64,000 nucleotides of DNA, from positions 248,001 to 312,000 of the forward strand of contig NZ_JAJSOH010000005.1 in NCBI RefSeq assembly GCF_021277265.1, given 5' to 3'. The number at the start of each line of letters is the position of its first letter. Position 1 is the first letter of the stretch. A program made the translations under genes and the position numbers. Below, in pieces: positions 39,661-48,314 of the stretch. The DNA comes from Kineosporia rhizophila. Its GTDB lineage: Bacteria > Actinomycetota > Actinomycetes > Actinomycetales > Kineosporiaceae. The notes below the pieces were generated by a model, which worked only from the letters and a program-made list of their open reading frames with translations, ran no database searches and was not told where the DNA came from.

Positions 39661-39852
39661 ATGTCCTCCGATCGCCCCGCCCTGATGTCCGTTGAAGACC
39701 TCTGCAAGTGGCTGAACGTCAAACCGTCCTGGGTATATGACGCCGTCGAAGCCGGCACTATCCCGCACTTCAAACTCGGTCGACGAACTTTGCGATTCGA
39801 CCGCTTCGACGTACAAGAGTGGCTCACCTCCCGCAGCCATGGAGAACGCTGA
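39661..39852 (+). CDS. xis: Excisionase-like helix-turn-helix protein
   Basis: 63 residues. The winged-HTH pattern of the MerR-like excisionase group is clear: LMSVEDLCKWLNVKPSWVYDAVEAGTIPHFKLGRRTLRF...VQEWL. Such proteins bend DNA next to attachment sites and set the direction of integrase action. Here it is about 22 kb from the integrase, at the end of the conjugation run and before a strong hairpin, so it may instead regulate transfer. Ribosome site GAAAGTGAG lies upstream of ATG 39661. Confidence 0.85.
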   Translation: MSSDRPALMSVEDLCKWLNVKPSWVYDAVEAGTIPHFKLGRRTLRFDRFDVQEWLTSRSHGER

Positions 39853-39892
39853 TCTACTCAGCCGCCCCGCGCTCGACTCGGGGCGGTAGATC
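39851..39892 (+). terminator. Hairpin terminator ending the conjugation operon
   Basis: Immediately after the xis stop, an 8-bp GC stem (CCGCCCCG / CGGGGCGG, 9-base loop) is extended by an outer GATCTA/TAGATC pair with a small bulge. It separates the plus-strand transfer genes from the minus-strand cargo. Confidence 0.7.
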
Positions 39893-40220
39893 TACGCGAT
39901 ACAGCCAAGGGCCGTGGACAAGCTCGGCGCAGCCGAATGCTTTACCCGCGGAGAAGTTGGCAACAGCATGCTCGAGCCTCGTGAGACGCCGTGCGTAATC
40001 ACGCTCACGGTGAAGTCTTTCCCGGGTCGTCGCTCTTGCAACTGAATTGAGTCGTTGTGGCCAGGAGCAGCGTCAACGGCGGCCAGGATCAAAGCATCTC
40101 GCAACCCCGATCTGCCCCGACAGGATGCGTTCCTAAGCAGTCGATCAGGGCAACCATCCATTTCAGTGGTCCGCCTGTATCCCTTCTGTTCCTGCATCCG
40201 ACGGCCCACTTGATCCCCGT
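39893..40220. other. Gene-free junction between transfer module and cargo
   Basis: About 330 bases with lower GC than the neighbours. The open frames on both strands have random-looking composition and match nothing I know. No tRNA, IS end or inverted repeat beyond the terminator at its left edge was seen. It may hold the terminator of the SulP gene that ends at 40221. Confidence 0.45.
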
Positions 40221-42470
40221 TCAGCCGGGCAGGCTAAACTTGTCGCTGTCGGGTTCCAATACCCGTACCTGAGCCGAGGCGATGTCGAAGAACATCCCGA
40301 CAAGTTCCAGTTTTCCCTGCTCCACCTTCTGCCGTACCAGCGGGTGTTCCATGAGGTGGCGGAGCTGGGCCATGACGTTGATCTGGGCCAGCCGGTCGAT
40401 ATCGCCGAAGCCTCCACGATCGTGATAGTCCCTGAGCGACTCATCTGCGTGATTGAGCCAGCCCGGCAGCGCACCGTCAAGGCGCCCGGAAGGTTCGAGC
40501 AGGGCCCGCATCGCTCCGCAGCCGGAATGCCCGCAGACCGCAATGGCAGAAACGGCAAGAACATCAACTGCGTACTCGACCGCGGCCAGGGTGGAGTCGT
40601 CCGCTGCGGAACCTGGTACGGGGACAAGGTTCCCAACGTTGCGGACGGTGAACAGATCGCCTGGGCCGGAGTGAGTGATCAGGTTCGGAACAATCCGGGA
40701 GTCTGAGCAGGTGATGAACAAGGTGCTTGGAGACTGGTACGAACGCAGTCCGTAGAAGACATCACCCAGCCGAGGTGCTAGACGGTCGTGAAAGGTGCTG
40801 ATCCCGTCCAGTAGTGGCAACTTTGAAGAGGCACCCTGGTCGCCCAGATTTAGCCGACCGTGATTCCAAGGAGCTACTGCTGCCGGTGGTCCGTCACGCA
40901 GAACCCGCTGCTGAGGGAGCCTCCCACCATGGATCACCTCGCTCAGCACAGGTGCGCCCGATTCCCGTAGGTTCACGGTGCCGCCGGCGTGTCGGTGCTG
41001 CTCGACCCAGTCCAGCAGGTGCTCGGAGGTTGCCTGGTCGAGGTAGTCAACCTCCAGATCGAGACGGACCGGGGCACCTTCGGGGATCGACCCCAGCCGC
41101 TGTGCCAGCTTGGGCAACGAGACGAACGTGAGGGTGCCGTCCAGTCTGACGTGCCAAGTCCCCGTACCCCTGGTCGCCGGGATATCTTCTGACGGTGCCT
41201 TCACTTCGATGTGGGCCAGGATCGAGCGGCGAGCGGCGAAGGCCAGTGCCAGCAGCACCCCCAGCAGCACCCCCTCGAGCAGGTTCAGCAGCAGCACGCC
41301 GGCCAGCGTGACCACCCAGACCGCGCCCTCGCCGTGCCGGTGGGCGCTGCGCAGGTGGCCGAGATTGACCAGCCCGACGCCGATCACGACGAGCAGGCCG
41401 GCCAGCACCGCGAGCGGGATCTGCCGGACCACCGAGACCAGCACCACCGAGAACAGGGCCACCCAGACCGCGTGCAGGATCGCCGACCACTTGGTCTTCG
41501 CCCCGGCCCGCACGTTGGTCGCGCTACGGACGATCACCCCGGTCACCGGCAGCCCGCTGGCCAGGCCGGAGAGGATGTTGGCGGACCCCTGGCCGATCAG
41601 CTCGCGGTCCAGGTCGGCGCGTTTGCCGTCGTGCATCTTGTCCACCGCGACCGCCGACAGCAGCGTCTCCACGCTGGCCACCAGCGCTACCGTCAGCACC
41701 CCGATGCCAAACGAAACCCACGCCTGCTCGGGCAGTTGAGGAAGCTCGACAGCCGAGATCAAATTGCTGGGCAGGTCGACGCGCTCCACCGCGATCGGCA
41801 AGGAAGCCAGAGTCATGAATGTCACTGAGGCCAGCGGGGCTGGAACCGCGCTCAAGGGCCCGAGCCTGGGCGCCAGCCGCGGCCAGAGCAAATTCAGCGC
41901 AATGGTGCCCAGACCCAGCACCGCCGAATGCGCATCCAAGGCGAGGAACTGGCCAGGCAGGTTGATGATGCTTTCCCATGCCTCACTGCGAGACTTGCCA
42001 CCGAGCAGCACATGCATCTGACCGACCACGATGGTCAGGCCGATCCCGGCGAGCATGCCGTGCACCACGGCCGGGGAGATGGCCAGCGCGGCCCGGGCAA
42101 CCCGAGTCAGGCCGAAGCCGATCTGGACGATCCCGGCCAGCACAGTGATCAGGCAGGTGACCCGCCAGCCGTGCTCGGCCACCAGCCCCGCGACGACCGC
42201 GGTCAGGCCCGCGGCCGGGCCGGTGACCTGCAACGGCGCTCCGCCGATGAGGCCCGAGACGATGCCGCCGACGACGGCGGCGATGATCCCGGCGACCACG
42301 GGAGCACCCGAGGCGACGGCGATGCCGAGCGACAGTGGTAGGGCGACCAGGAAGACAACCAGGGATGCCTCGACGTCAGCCCGCCAATGACGTCTTAATT
42401 CAAGGGGTTTAGTGGTCTCAGGGCGTCTATCGAGTTCAAGCCGGACTGCGGGAATGGACTTTTCGTGCAT
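40221..42470 (-). CDS. SulP-family anion transporter fused to STAS and beta-carbonic anhydrase
   Basis: 749 residues. SulP membrane domain (about 30-412; QVTGPAAGLTAVVAGL, SVETLLSAVAVDK), a STAS-like segment (about 435-515) and a beta-class carbonic anhydrase (about 550-749) with the zinc site Cys588-x-Asp590-x-Arg592 (CSDSR) and His648/Cys651 (HSGCG). The fusion suggests bicarbonate (or sulfate) transport coupled to CO2/bicarbonate exchange. AGGAGAG precedes ATG 42470. The 130 bases upstream carry a tripartite TAGTAGA/TACTAT operator shared with the blaI-dsbA region, so a BlaI-type repressor probably controls it. Confidence 0.93.
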   Translation of the reverse strand: MHEKSIPAVRLELDRRPETTKPLELRRHWRADVEASLVVFLVALPLSLGIAVASGAPVVAGIIAAVVGGIVSGLIGGAPLQVTGPAAGLTAVVAGLVAEHGWRVTCLITVLAGIVQIGFGLTRVARAALAISPAVVHGMLAGIGLTIVVGQMHVLLGGKSRSEAWESIINLPGQFLALDAHSAVLGLGTIALNLLWPRLAPRLGPLSAVPAPLASVTFMTLASLPIAVERVDLPSNLISAVELPQLPEQAWVSFGIGVLTVALVASVETLLSAVAVDKMHDGKRADLDRELIGQGSANILSGLASGLPVTGVIVRSATNVRAGAKTKWSAILHAVWVALFSVVLVSVVRQIPLAVLAGLLVVIGVGLVNLGHLRSAHRHGEGAVWVVTLAGVLLLNLLEGVLLGVLLALAFAARRSILAHIEVKAPSEDIPATRGTGTWHVRLDGTLTFVSLPKLAQRLGSIPEGAPVRLDLEVDYLDQATSEHLLDWVEQHRHAGGTVNLRESGAPVLSEVIHGGRLPQQRVLRDGPPAAVAPWNHGRLNLGDQGASSKLPLLDGISTFHDRLAPRLGDVFYGLRSYQSPSTLFITCSDSRIVPNLITHSGPGDLFTVRNVGNLVPVPGSAADDSTLAAVEYAVDVLAVSAIAVCGHSGCGAMRALLEPSGRLDGALPGWLNHADESLRDYHDRGGFGDIDRLAQINVMAQLRHLMEHPLVRQKVEQGKLELVGMFFDIASAQVRVLEPDSDKFSLPG

Positions 42471-42590
42471 GAGCTTCTCTCCTGGCGTCGTCGGGCGCGT
42501 TGGGAAAGGCAGTGGCTATTGATGCGATGCGGGCGTCCATGCCCATATTTCGGCTGGCGACCCCTGGGGCAGCCGATCTACGATCCTGCA

Positions 42591-42632
42591 TAGTAGACGA
42601 CCGACACTGCTTCTACTATGTTCCCTAGTAGA
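42591..42632. promoter_or_regulatory. Tripartite BlaI-type operator upstream of the SulP-carbonic anhydrase gene
   Basis: TAGTAGA (42591), TACTAT (42614) and TAGTAGA (42626) stand 23 and 12 bases apart, exactly as at 58174-58215 next to blaI. The second and third boxes sit inside a perfect 15-bp inverted repeat (42604-42618 and 42626-42640, 7-base spacer). The AT-rich boxes stand out from the GC-rich surroundings. Confidence 0.75.
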
Positions 42633-42650
42633 AGCAGTGTGTCGCCGAAA

Positions 42651-43168
42651 ACTCACAGCCAGAACGACGAGTCTGCCCGTTTCTGTAGAGCAACAGGCTT
42701 GACGCTGATCACGAAGATGGACACACGCCGTCGGCCAATCGGGGCGGTAGGGCCTCGCCTGCGGGTGGGCGAGGAGTCTCGGCGTCCCCTTGGCCTGGGC
42801 TCACTTCCCTGTGCCCGTGTTCGAAGGACACCATTCACGCCATCTCTGGATCGGTCTCCCCACCGAGGCGGTGGCGGCGCGAAGCGCTGAACTACCCGCC
42901 ATTAGGTTGCCGCACGATCCAGCCAATAATCGGAAAGCACTGACGGTAAAACACTATCGGGAGCGGAACACGATCTCGCGCACAAGTCTGACCACTTCGA
43001 TGCGATGACGCTGGCCATCATCCTGCGCACGGACCCTCATGTTCACCGGCCTGTGCCGAAGGATATTGATCTGCCCCGGGCGATCGGAGCGCTGGGCCGG
43101 GCCGCGCAGGACGGTATCTGGCAACAGGTCAAAGCCGTTCAAGAGCTGAGGGCAGGTCTGCGCGAGTC
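42651..43168. other. Gap with no convincing gene
   Basis: About 520 bases between the SulP operator and the copC-associated membrane gene. Short open frames exist on both strands (for example 43005-43259 plus, 42954-43343 minus), but none has a ribosome site or recognisable motif. A weak 7-bp hairpin (CCTCGCC/GGCGAGG, 42753-42774) is present. It may be the debris of an older gene. Confidence 0.4.
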
Positions 43169-43858
43169 TTGTCCAGGCTTCTGGCCGGCCGAACCGGCCC
43201 TTCTCCCCCGATTGGTTACTGTTCCCTTGTACATCCGGCCCGCGGAGCGATCCGGCTGACGCGAACAGCGGTATTCGCGCTGTCCGCTGTCGGCCTGGCC
43301 GTAGCTGCCCACGCAAGCGCGGGTGAGCGGGTGAGCGGGCCACTGGCGCTCAGCTTGGCTCCAGCCCTGATGCTGGTGATGAACCTGCCCATAGCTAACA
43401 GGCGCGGAGTAACCTTCGTATTGCTGAGTATGGGTCTCGCCCAGGCTGCTCTGCACCTGATTCTCATGGCAGCAGTGATGGGCGACGGTTGCCACATCAC
43501 CGGTGGCGTGCAATCGCATACCCCCGGCGGAGTTAACCCCGTCACCGGCGTGAGCGATTTCTGCCAGACAGCAATGACCGGGCACACGATGGCAGACCTG
43601 CTCCCTACATCAGCCATGTTCATTGCCCACGCGCTGGCGACCGCCCTCATGGTGCTGCTACTGGCCAAGGGGGAAGACGCGGTCTGGGCGCTGGTCGGAG
43701 CCCTGAGTTTCCGCGGAATCCTCGCCAGGATTCCGTATATGCTCCCGACTGCCGCTCCTGAGCCCATCCTCACCCGGGAGCGACTGCTCCCCAACGTTGA
43801 CGTTTCGCGCTGCCTTGTGCGGCGCAGAGGGCCGCCCCGGACCGCATCCGTCCAGTAG
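43169..43858 (+). CDS. Polytopic membrane protein beside copC, unknown function
   Basis: 229 residues from TTG 43169, the only start upstream of the first helix in this frame; the true start is uncertain. Helices: TAVFALSAVGLAVAAHAS, LALSLAPALMLVMNLPI, VLLSMGLAQAALHLILMAAV, MFIAHALATALMVLLLAKGED. A His/Cys-bearing outer loop (GDGCHITGGVQSHTPG, SDFCQTAMTGHTM) could bind metal. Such proteins are commonly next to CopC-like genes in actinobacteria, here 69 bases downstream. It resembles the membrane protein at 54593-55186 in helix layout and the AQxALHxxLxA motif. Confidence 0.65.
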   Translation: MSRLLAGRTGPSPPIGYCSLVHPARGAIRLTRTAVFALSAVGLAVAAHASAGERVSGPLALSLAPALMLVMNLPIANRRGVTFVLLSMGLAQAALHLILMAAVMGDGCHITGGVQSHTPGGVNPVTGVSDFCQTAMTGHTMADLLPTSAMFIAHALATALMVLLLAKGEDAVWALVGALSFRGILARIPYMLPTAAPEPILTRERLLPNVDVSRCLVRRRGPPRTASVQ

Positions 43859-43927
43859 TCAACCGCGCTACACCCCTTGGTGCGCGCGCTCCGACGAATG
43901 CCCCGCTAGGCCCTAGGAGCCCCGCCA

Positions 43928-44587
43928 GTGAAGCTCTACCGTTTTGCCCAGCCCGCCTCCCCGTACGTGAGTCGCCGTGCCAAGGCCGCCACCGTGATCG
44001 GGCTCATCGTTGCCGGCCTTGTCCTCGGCGCTGGCCCAGCCCTCGCGCACGACGAACTGGAAGGCACCAATCCCGAAGACGGGGCAACTATCCAGACCCT
44101 GCCCGATGCCGTGGTCATGGACTTCAGCGCCGACATCCTGGAACTGGGTGCCGTTGTCCGGGTCGAGGGTCCCGACGGAGTGATCAGCGAAGGCAAGCCC
44201 ACTCTCAAGGGAAAGTCGGTCACCCAGGAGGTGGCACCCGGATCGCCCGCCGGCGATTACTCCGTCAAATGGCGAGTTTCGTCTTCCGATGGACACCCCA
44301 TCTCCGGCGAGTTCGCCTTCACCGCTCGCACGGGCAACACACCAGAAGCTACGGCCGAGCCCACCGAAACCGCCAGTCAACCTTCGGCTATGGCAACGCC
44401 CGAGGCGGCTGTTGCCAGCGAGACCGGTGACGCTGTGGCGCGCTCCTCAGGAGCTCAAGCCGACGCTGCCGACGACGGTACGACTTCACCGGTCTTGATT
44501 ATCACGCTGGTTGTACTGGCCTTGATCGTCATCGCAGGTGCGGTCTACATCCTCGTGATTGCACCCAAGCGGCCCAGCCAGAGCTGA
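43928..44587 (+). CDS. copC: CopC-domain copper-binding protein with C-terminal membrane anchor
   Basis: 219 residues. Signal sequence (about 1-40, GPALA) leaving an N-terminal His (HDELEGTNPEDG), the copper-brace residue of CopC; SSSDGHPISGEF carries the second ligand region. An Ala/Thr/Glu-rich linker leads to one C-terminal helix (LIITLVVLALIVIAGAVYIL). It lacks the CopD half found in the 6218-7852 fusion. It probably binds Cu(II) outside the membrane; the transfer partner may be the neighbouring membrane protein. Confidence 0.92.
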   Translation: MKLYRFAQPASPYVSRRAKAATVIGLIVAGLVLGAGPALAHDELEGTNPEDGATIQTLPDAVVMDFSADILELGAVVRVEGPDGVISEGKPTLKGKSVTQEVAPGSPAGDYSVKWRVSSSDGHPISGEFAFTARTGNTPEATAEPTETASQPSAMATPEAAVASETGDAVARSSGAQADAADDGTTSPVLIITLVVLALIVIAGAVYILVIAPKRPSQS

Positions 44588-44595
44588 ACTCCCCG

Positions 44596-44631
44596 GTCGG
44601 TGTGGCGGCCCATGACGGACGCCACACCGAC
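44596..44631. terminator. Strong hairpin terminator after copC
   Basis: A perfect 12-bp inverted repeat (GTCGGTGTGGCG / CGCCACACCGAC) with a 12-base loop begins nine bases after the copC stop. It lies between converging transcription units and may act in both directions. Confidence 0.8.
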
Positions 44632-44696
44632 GGACGGACTATCCCACTAGACCTCATACAGGAGTACCCGCTCCGCTCCTGAGCTTTTCGGCTTCA

Positions 44697-44785
44697 GACT
44701 CCGCGTCGAACTAGCCGTTTAAGCTGCAGCAGCCATCCACCATCGTCCTGGCCTCCGGACGAGCGCTCGTGCTCTTGGCTGAGCA
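44697..44785 (-). pseudogene. Duplicated fragment of the P1B ATPase N-terminal region
   Basis: This stretch closely matches, in the same orientation, 46893-46980 inside the downstream-reading heavy-metal ATPase gene (the part encoding the third Cys-rich segment). It carries changes, including an in-frame stop, so it cannot code for that segment. It marks a partial tandem duplication or recombination at the 3' side of the ATPase gene. The surrounding 44632-44958 holds no intact gene. Confidence 0.75.
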
Positions 44786-44958
44786 AATGCAGGCCACGGG
44801 CGACGGGGAGTCCAAGAGCAGCATCACGATCGCCAGGATTCATGAGCAAGAGCGATCGCTGCCACCCAAGGCCAGCCCCAGGCGGAGGTTCCGTTCGCCA
44901 CCGAAGTAGTGCCTTCCGTCGATCGATTCGCCATTCGTTCATCGTTCGAGAATCGTTC

Positions 44959-47271
44959 TCAAGCTTTGATGCGCTCTCGAACATGGCGAGTTGCGGTCGT
45001 TTCACTGCCTAGATGGGTCGGTGTACCGGTTACTGCTGCCAGCGTCTTGCGACGGCGAGCGGCTCGGACTCCGTTGCCGATGACGAATACTTCGGCAAGT
45101 TCGTGGGCGGCGACCACGACGGCCAGACCGAGCACGCCCAGGCCTGACAGGGGCACCAGAATCAACAGGATGAGCATGGAGAGCACCAGGCTCTGCACCA
45201 TGATCTTCCGGGCGCGGCGGGCGTGGGCCAGGGCAACCGGTAGGTGACGTAGGTCTTCGCCCATCAGGGCGACGTCGGCGGTTTCGATGGCGACATCGGC
45301 GCCCATGGCGCCCATGGCGATTCCGACGTCGGCGGTGGCCAGGGCCGGGGCGTCATTGATGCCGTCGCCGGCCATGGCGACTCCGCCTCGGTTTCTGGCG
45401 CGGAGTTCCTCGATGATGCGGGCCTTGTCCTCGGGGCGCAGATCGGCGTGGACCTGCTGGATGCCGGCCTGGGCGGCGAGGGCGTGGGCGGTGCGGGAGT
45501 TGTCGCCGGTCAGCATGGCCACGTCGATCCCGAGTCGGCCCAATTCTTCGACAGTCTCGCGTGCTTCGGGGCGCAGTTCGTCTCGGACGGCGACAAGGCC
45601 CAGGACGCGTCCCTCGCGCTCGACCAGCACTGCGGTGGCACCGGCCTGCTGAAGTCTTGCAACGTCAATCTCCAAAGCGCCGGGCTCGATGAAGCCGGGA
45701 CGTCCGAGACGGGCCGCCTGGCCCTTGATCGTGCCTTCGATCCCTGATCCTGCCTGGGCTTTGACATTGGTGGCGGCAGGGACGGGGGTGTCCACGGCTG
45801 CCAGCACTGCTGCGGCGAGTGGGTGCTCGCTGTGGGCTTCGAGGGCAGCGGCGACGGTGAGGACTTCTTCGCGGGTGGAGTTTTCAGCGGGGACGATCTC
45901 GATGACGACCGGTTTGCCGCGGGTGAGGGTTCCGGTCTTGTCCAGGGCAACGGTCCGGATGTTTCCCAGGGCTTCCAGGGCGGCGCCACCCTTGACCAGA
46001 ACGCCGAAGCGGGCGGCTGAACCGATGGCGGTAACCACAGCGACTGGGACCGAGATCGCCAGTGCGCAGGGGGCCGCGGCCACGAGGACGACCAGGGCAC
46101 GTTCCAGCCAGACAGAGGGATCTCCGAACAGGCTTCCGAACAGGGCGATCAGCGCCGAGAGCACCATGACCGTAGGGACGAGCGGGCTGGCGAGGCGGTC
46201 GGCCAAGCGTTGGGCCGACCCCTTGCGTTCTTGTGCTTCTTCGACGATGTGTACGACACGGGCCAGGGAGTTATTGGCGGTGGTCGCGGTGACCTCGATC
46301 TCTAGGACGCCGCCGCCGTTGATGGTTCCGGCGAAGACTTCAGCGCCGGGACCGGTCTCGACGGGGATGGATTCGCCGGTGACGGCCGAGGTGTCGACTG
46401 CGGAGTGCCCGGAGCGCACGGTGCCGTCGGTGGCGATGCGTGCTCCGGGGCGTACCAGGAGCAGATCCGAGACCTTCAGGTCCTCGGGGCGAACCGTGAC
46501 GGTGCTGCCCCCTCGCAGAACGAGTGCTTCGTCGGGGACGAGGTCCAGCAGGGCTCGCAGGCCGCGCCTGGTGCGGGTGATTGCGTATCCCTCTAGGCCT
46601 TCGGCGATGGAGAACAGGAAGGCCAGCATCGCGGCTTCGCCCAGTTCGCCCAGCGCCACGGCACCGGCGGCGGCGATGGTCATGAGGGTGCCCACTCCCA
46701 GCCGCCCGCGGACCAGGCCGCGCAGCGTCTCGGGGACGAACGTCCAGGCACCCGCCACCAGAGCAGCGATTTCCAGTGCGATTCCTGTCGGGCTGTGCAC
46801 CCAGCGGCCGATGATCAGACCGGCGGCCAGGAGTGCCCCGGACAGCACCGCGAATCGTAGGGCCGGTACATCCCTGAGACGTTCGGGCGCGGACTCCGCG
46901 TCGAACTCGCCGTCGAAGCTGCAGCAGTCATCCACCATCGTCCGGGTCTCCGGACGAGCACCCTTGCTCTCGGCTGAGCAGGTACATGACCCGCCAGAGC
47001 AGCAGGCATCTGCATCCGACGCTGACGCTGACGCCCCACCCTGCAGCAACGGCAGGGACAGCGCCACAGGCGGCGGGGAGGTCACCACAGGCAACCGGCC
47101 ACCCGGTGCTCGCAGATCATCACTCAGGCCGCCCGCGTTGGAGGACCCGTCGTGGCAGCAGGTGCAGCCGTCGGCGCAGGTGCCGAGCTCTTCAGCGGCA
47201 GGCTCAGGCGGTGCCGTCGTTCGGGTCCGCGCCGTTGATTCCGGGTCGCTAGGGCCGCAACAGGCGTCCAT
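44959..47271 (-). CDS. CtpG/CadA-like heavy metal P1B ATPase with APC motif
   Basis: 770 residues. Instead of an HMA domain, the N-terminal 130 residues carry Cys clusters (DACC, CADGCTCC, ACCSGGSCTC, DDCC) in a disordered context. The membrane metal motif is Ala400-Pro-Cys402, not CPC, as in CtpG-like pumps. TGES (298-301), DKTGT (Asp444), SEHPLAAA and [10 protein letters not shown] are intact. An ArsR regulator with CadC-type Cys lies 59 bases upstream, a pairing known for Cd/Zn/Pb export. The substrate is therefore probably Cd(II) or a similar soft divalent ion. Confidence 0.92.
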   Translation of the reverse strand: MDACCGPSDPESTARTRTTAPPEPAAEELGTCADGCTCCHDGSSNAGGLSDDLRAPGGRLPVVTSPPPVALSLPLLQGGASASASDADACCSGGSCTCSAESKGARPETRTMVDDCCSFDGEFDAESAPERLRDVPALRFAVLSGALLAAGLIIGRWVHSPTGIALEIAALVAGAWTFVPETLRGLVRGRLGVGTLMTIAAAGAVALGELGEAAMLAFLFSIAEGLEGYAITRTRRGLRALLDLVPDEALVLRGGSTVTVRPEDLKVSDLLLVRPGARIATDGTVRSGHSAVDTSAVTGESIPVETGPGAEVFAGTINGGGVLEIEVTATTANNSLARVVHIVEEAQERKGSAQRLADRLASPLVPTVMVLSALIALFGSLFGDPSVWLERALVVLVAAAPCALAISVPVAVVTAIGSAARFGVLVKGGAALEALGNIRTVALDKTGTLTRGKPVVIEIVPAENSTREEVLTVAAALEAHSEHPLAAAVLAAVDTPVPAATNVKAQAGSGIEGTIKGQAARLGRPGFIEPGALEIDVARLQQAGATAVLVEREGRVLGLVAVRDELRPEARETVEELGRLGIDVAMLTGDNSRTAHALAAQAGIQQVHADLRPEDKARIIEELRARNRGGVAMAGDGINDAPALATADVGIAMGAMGADVAIETADVALMGEDLRHLPVALAHARRARKIMVQSLVLSMLILLILVPLSGLGVLGLAVVVAAHELAEVFVIGNGVRAARRRKTLAAVTGTPTHLGSETTATRHVRERIKA

Positions 47272-47330
47272 GACCAGTCACCTCGTTCTTTGATCGATAG
47301 CGGTGGGCGTGTGATGCCTGAACCCGGGGT

Positions 47331-47723
47331 TCACATAGCCGTCTGTGCGTCTTCGCTCTCAGATGTCTGCGGGAGCGGTTCGACCTCTGGCAACAGGGCC
47401 TTGAGTAGTGCCAGGCCCGAGGGCGTCAGCCGGTACATCACCAGGCGCCCGTCGCGCCGGGAGGCGGCGACACCGGCCGCTCGGAGGTTGCGGACGTGGT
47501 GGGAAACGAGGTTCTGGGCCAGACCGCAGACCCAGGCCAGGTCGCAGACACACAGTTCGCCGCCGGTGGCCAGGGCTGACGCCACGCGCAGCCGGGTCGG
47601 GTCTCCGAGGGCCTTGGCCTGGTCGGCCCGCTCCTGGGCGCGATCAAGGACCGGCAGTGCCGCTCGGACGGCCTCCGCGTGCGGAAGGTCCAGGCACAGA
47701 AGATCGCACTCGTCTCGACTCAC
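47331..47723 (-). CDS. ArsR/SmtB-family metal-sensing repressor (CadC-like site)
   Basis: 130 residues. A winged-helix ArsR fold (LVSHHVRNLRAAGVAASRRDGRLVMYRLT). Cys6 and Cys10 in the N-terminal arm with Cys58 and Cys60 (ELCVCDLA) repeat the four-Cys alpha-3N layout of CadC, which binds Cd(II)/Pb(II). GTG 47723 is the start. An 8-bp inverted repeat right upstream is the likely operator. It probably represses itself and the ATPase gene behind it until metal binds. Confidence 0.92.
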   Translation of the reverse strand: MSRDECDLLCLDLPHAEAVRAALPVLDRAQERADQAKALGDPTRLRVASALATGGELCVCDLAWVCGLAQNLVSHHVRNLRAAGVAASRRDGRLVMYRLTPSGLALLKALLPEVEPLPQTSESEDAQTAM

Positions 47724-47747
47724 TCCAATAATCTAACAGTTATTGGA
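47724..47747. promoter_or_regulatory. ArsR-type operator
   Basis: TCCAATAA-N8-TTATTGGA is a perfect 8-bp inverted repeat in the 38-base gap between lspA and the ArsR gene. AT-rich dyads of this form (AATA...TATT) are the usual operators of ArsR/SmtB repressors. It would overlap the promoter and ribosome site of the regulator gene. Confidence 0.75.
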
Positions 47748-47761
47748 ACGTTGGGCTATGG

Positions 47762-48265
47762 CTATGGTTCGCGAGGAGCGACAGCGACCGACCCGAGGAC
47801 CAGAAGCGCGACGCCCGCGCAGATCCACACGTCGGCCAGGTTGAACGTGGGCCACCAACCGGTATGGAAGTAGTCGGTGACCTGCCTGTCGACCCATCGA
47901 TCGATAAGGTTGCCCAGCGCGCCACCGGACAGCAACGCCAGGCCCAACCTCTCGAGTGGCCCTGCGGAGCGGCAGCTGCGGGCAAGGAGCAACACCAGGG
48001 CCGTCGTCATGGTGGCGGTGACGCTCTTGATGAGCCAGGACGGGAGGTCGTCGCCCAGGGAGAAAGCCACTCCCGGGTTGAACCCGAGCCGCAGTTCCAG
48101 CGGTCCGAGCGTGACGGGAGCGCCGGCCAGCCGGGTCTCGGCGAGTTCTTTCGCTACGAGGTCCGACGTTGTGGCGAGGAGCAGAACGGTTCCCGCCAGC
48201 AAGAGTCTCCACCTGTTGGTAGCCCTTCTTCGAGTGGTCGGCTGGGCGGGCATCTGAACGGGCAC
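47762..48265 (-). CDS. lspA: Signal peptidase II (lipoprotein signal peptidase)
   Basis: 167 residues, four hydrophobic helices. Family motifs: TTSDLVAKELA, NPGVAFSLG, GNLIDR (catalytic Asp122) and FNLADV (catalytic Asp145). It cleaves prolipoproteins at the lipobox Cys. Organisms of this kind have a chromosomal LspA, so this is probably an extra copy carried with the metal cargo, as also reported for metal islands in other bacteria. The DUF305 lipoprotein on the element could be a client. It starts 49 bases after ccsB ends. Confidence 0.92.
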   Translation of the reverse strand: MPVQMPAQPTTRRRATNRWRLLLAGTVLLLATTSDLVAKELAETRLAGAPVTLGPLELRLGFNPGVAFSLGDDLPSWLIKSVTATMTTALVLLLARSCRSAGPLERLGLALLSGGALGNLIDRWVDRQVTDYFHTGWWPTFNLADVWICAGVALLVLGSVAVAPREP

Positions 48266-48314
48266 CGTGGGTCCTTTCCGTGTCAGGTGTTCGCGCGTCT
48301 TGCGTTACCGGATT

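Noticed and set aside
39892..40209. 105-codon minus-strand frame next to the SulP gene
   Set aside because: Runs through a low-GC junction and the transfer terminator; product has no recognisable domain.
43005..43259. Short plus-strand frame before the copC-associated gene
   Set aside because: No ribosome site, no motif, no sign of conservation visible; overlaps the likely start of the next gene.
45689..47293. 534-codon plus-strand frame opposite the P1B ATPase
   Set aside because: Long antisense frames are common at this GC content. The product is low-complexity Ser/Arg/Pro and matches no family.
47724..47747. Terminator of lspA
   Set aside because: The dyad is AT-rich with an 8-base centre and lies directly at the ArsR start codon, fitting an ArsR operator better than a GC-rich terminator.
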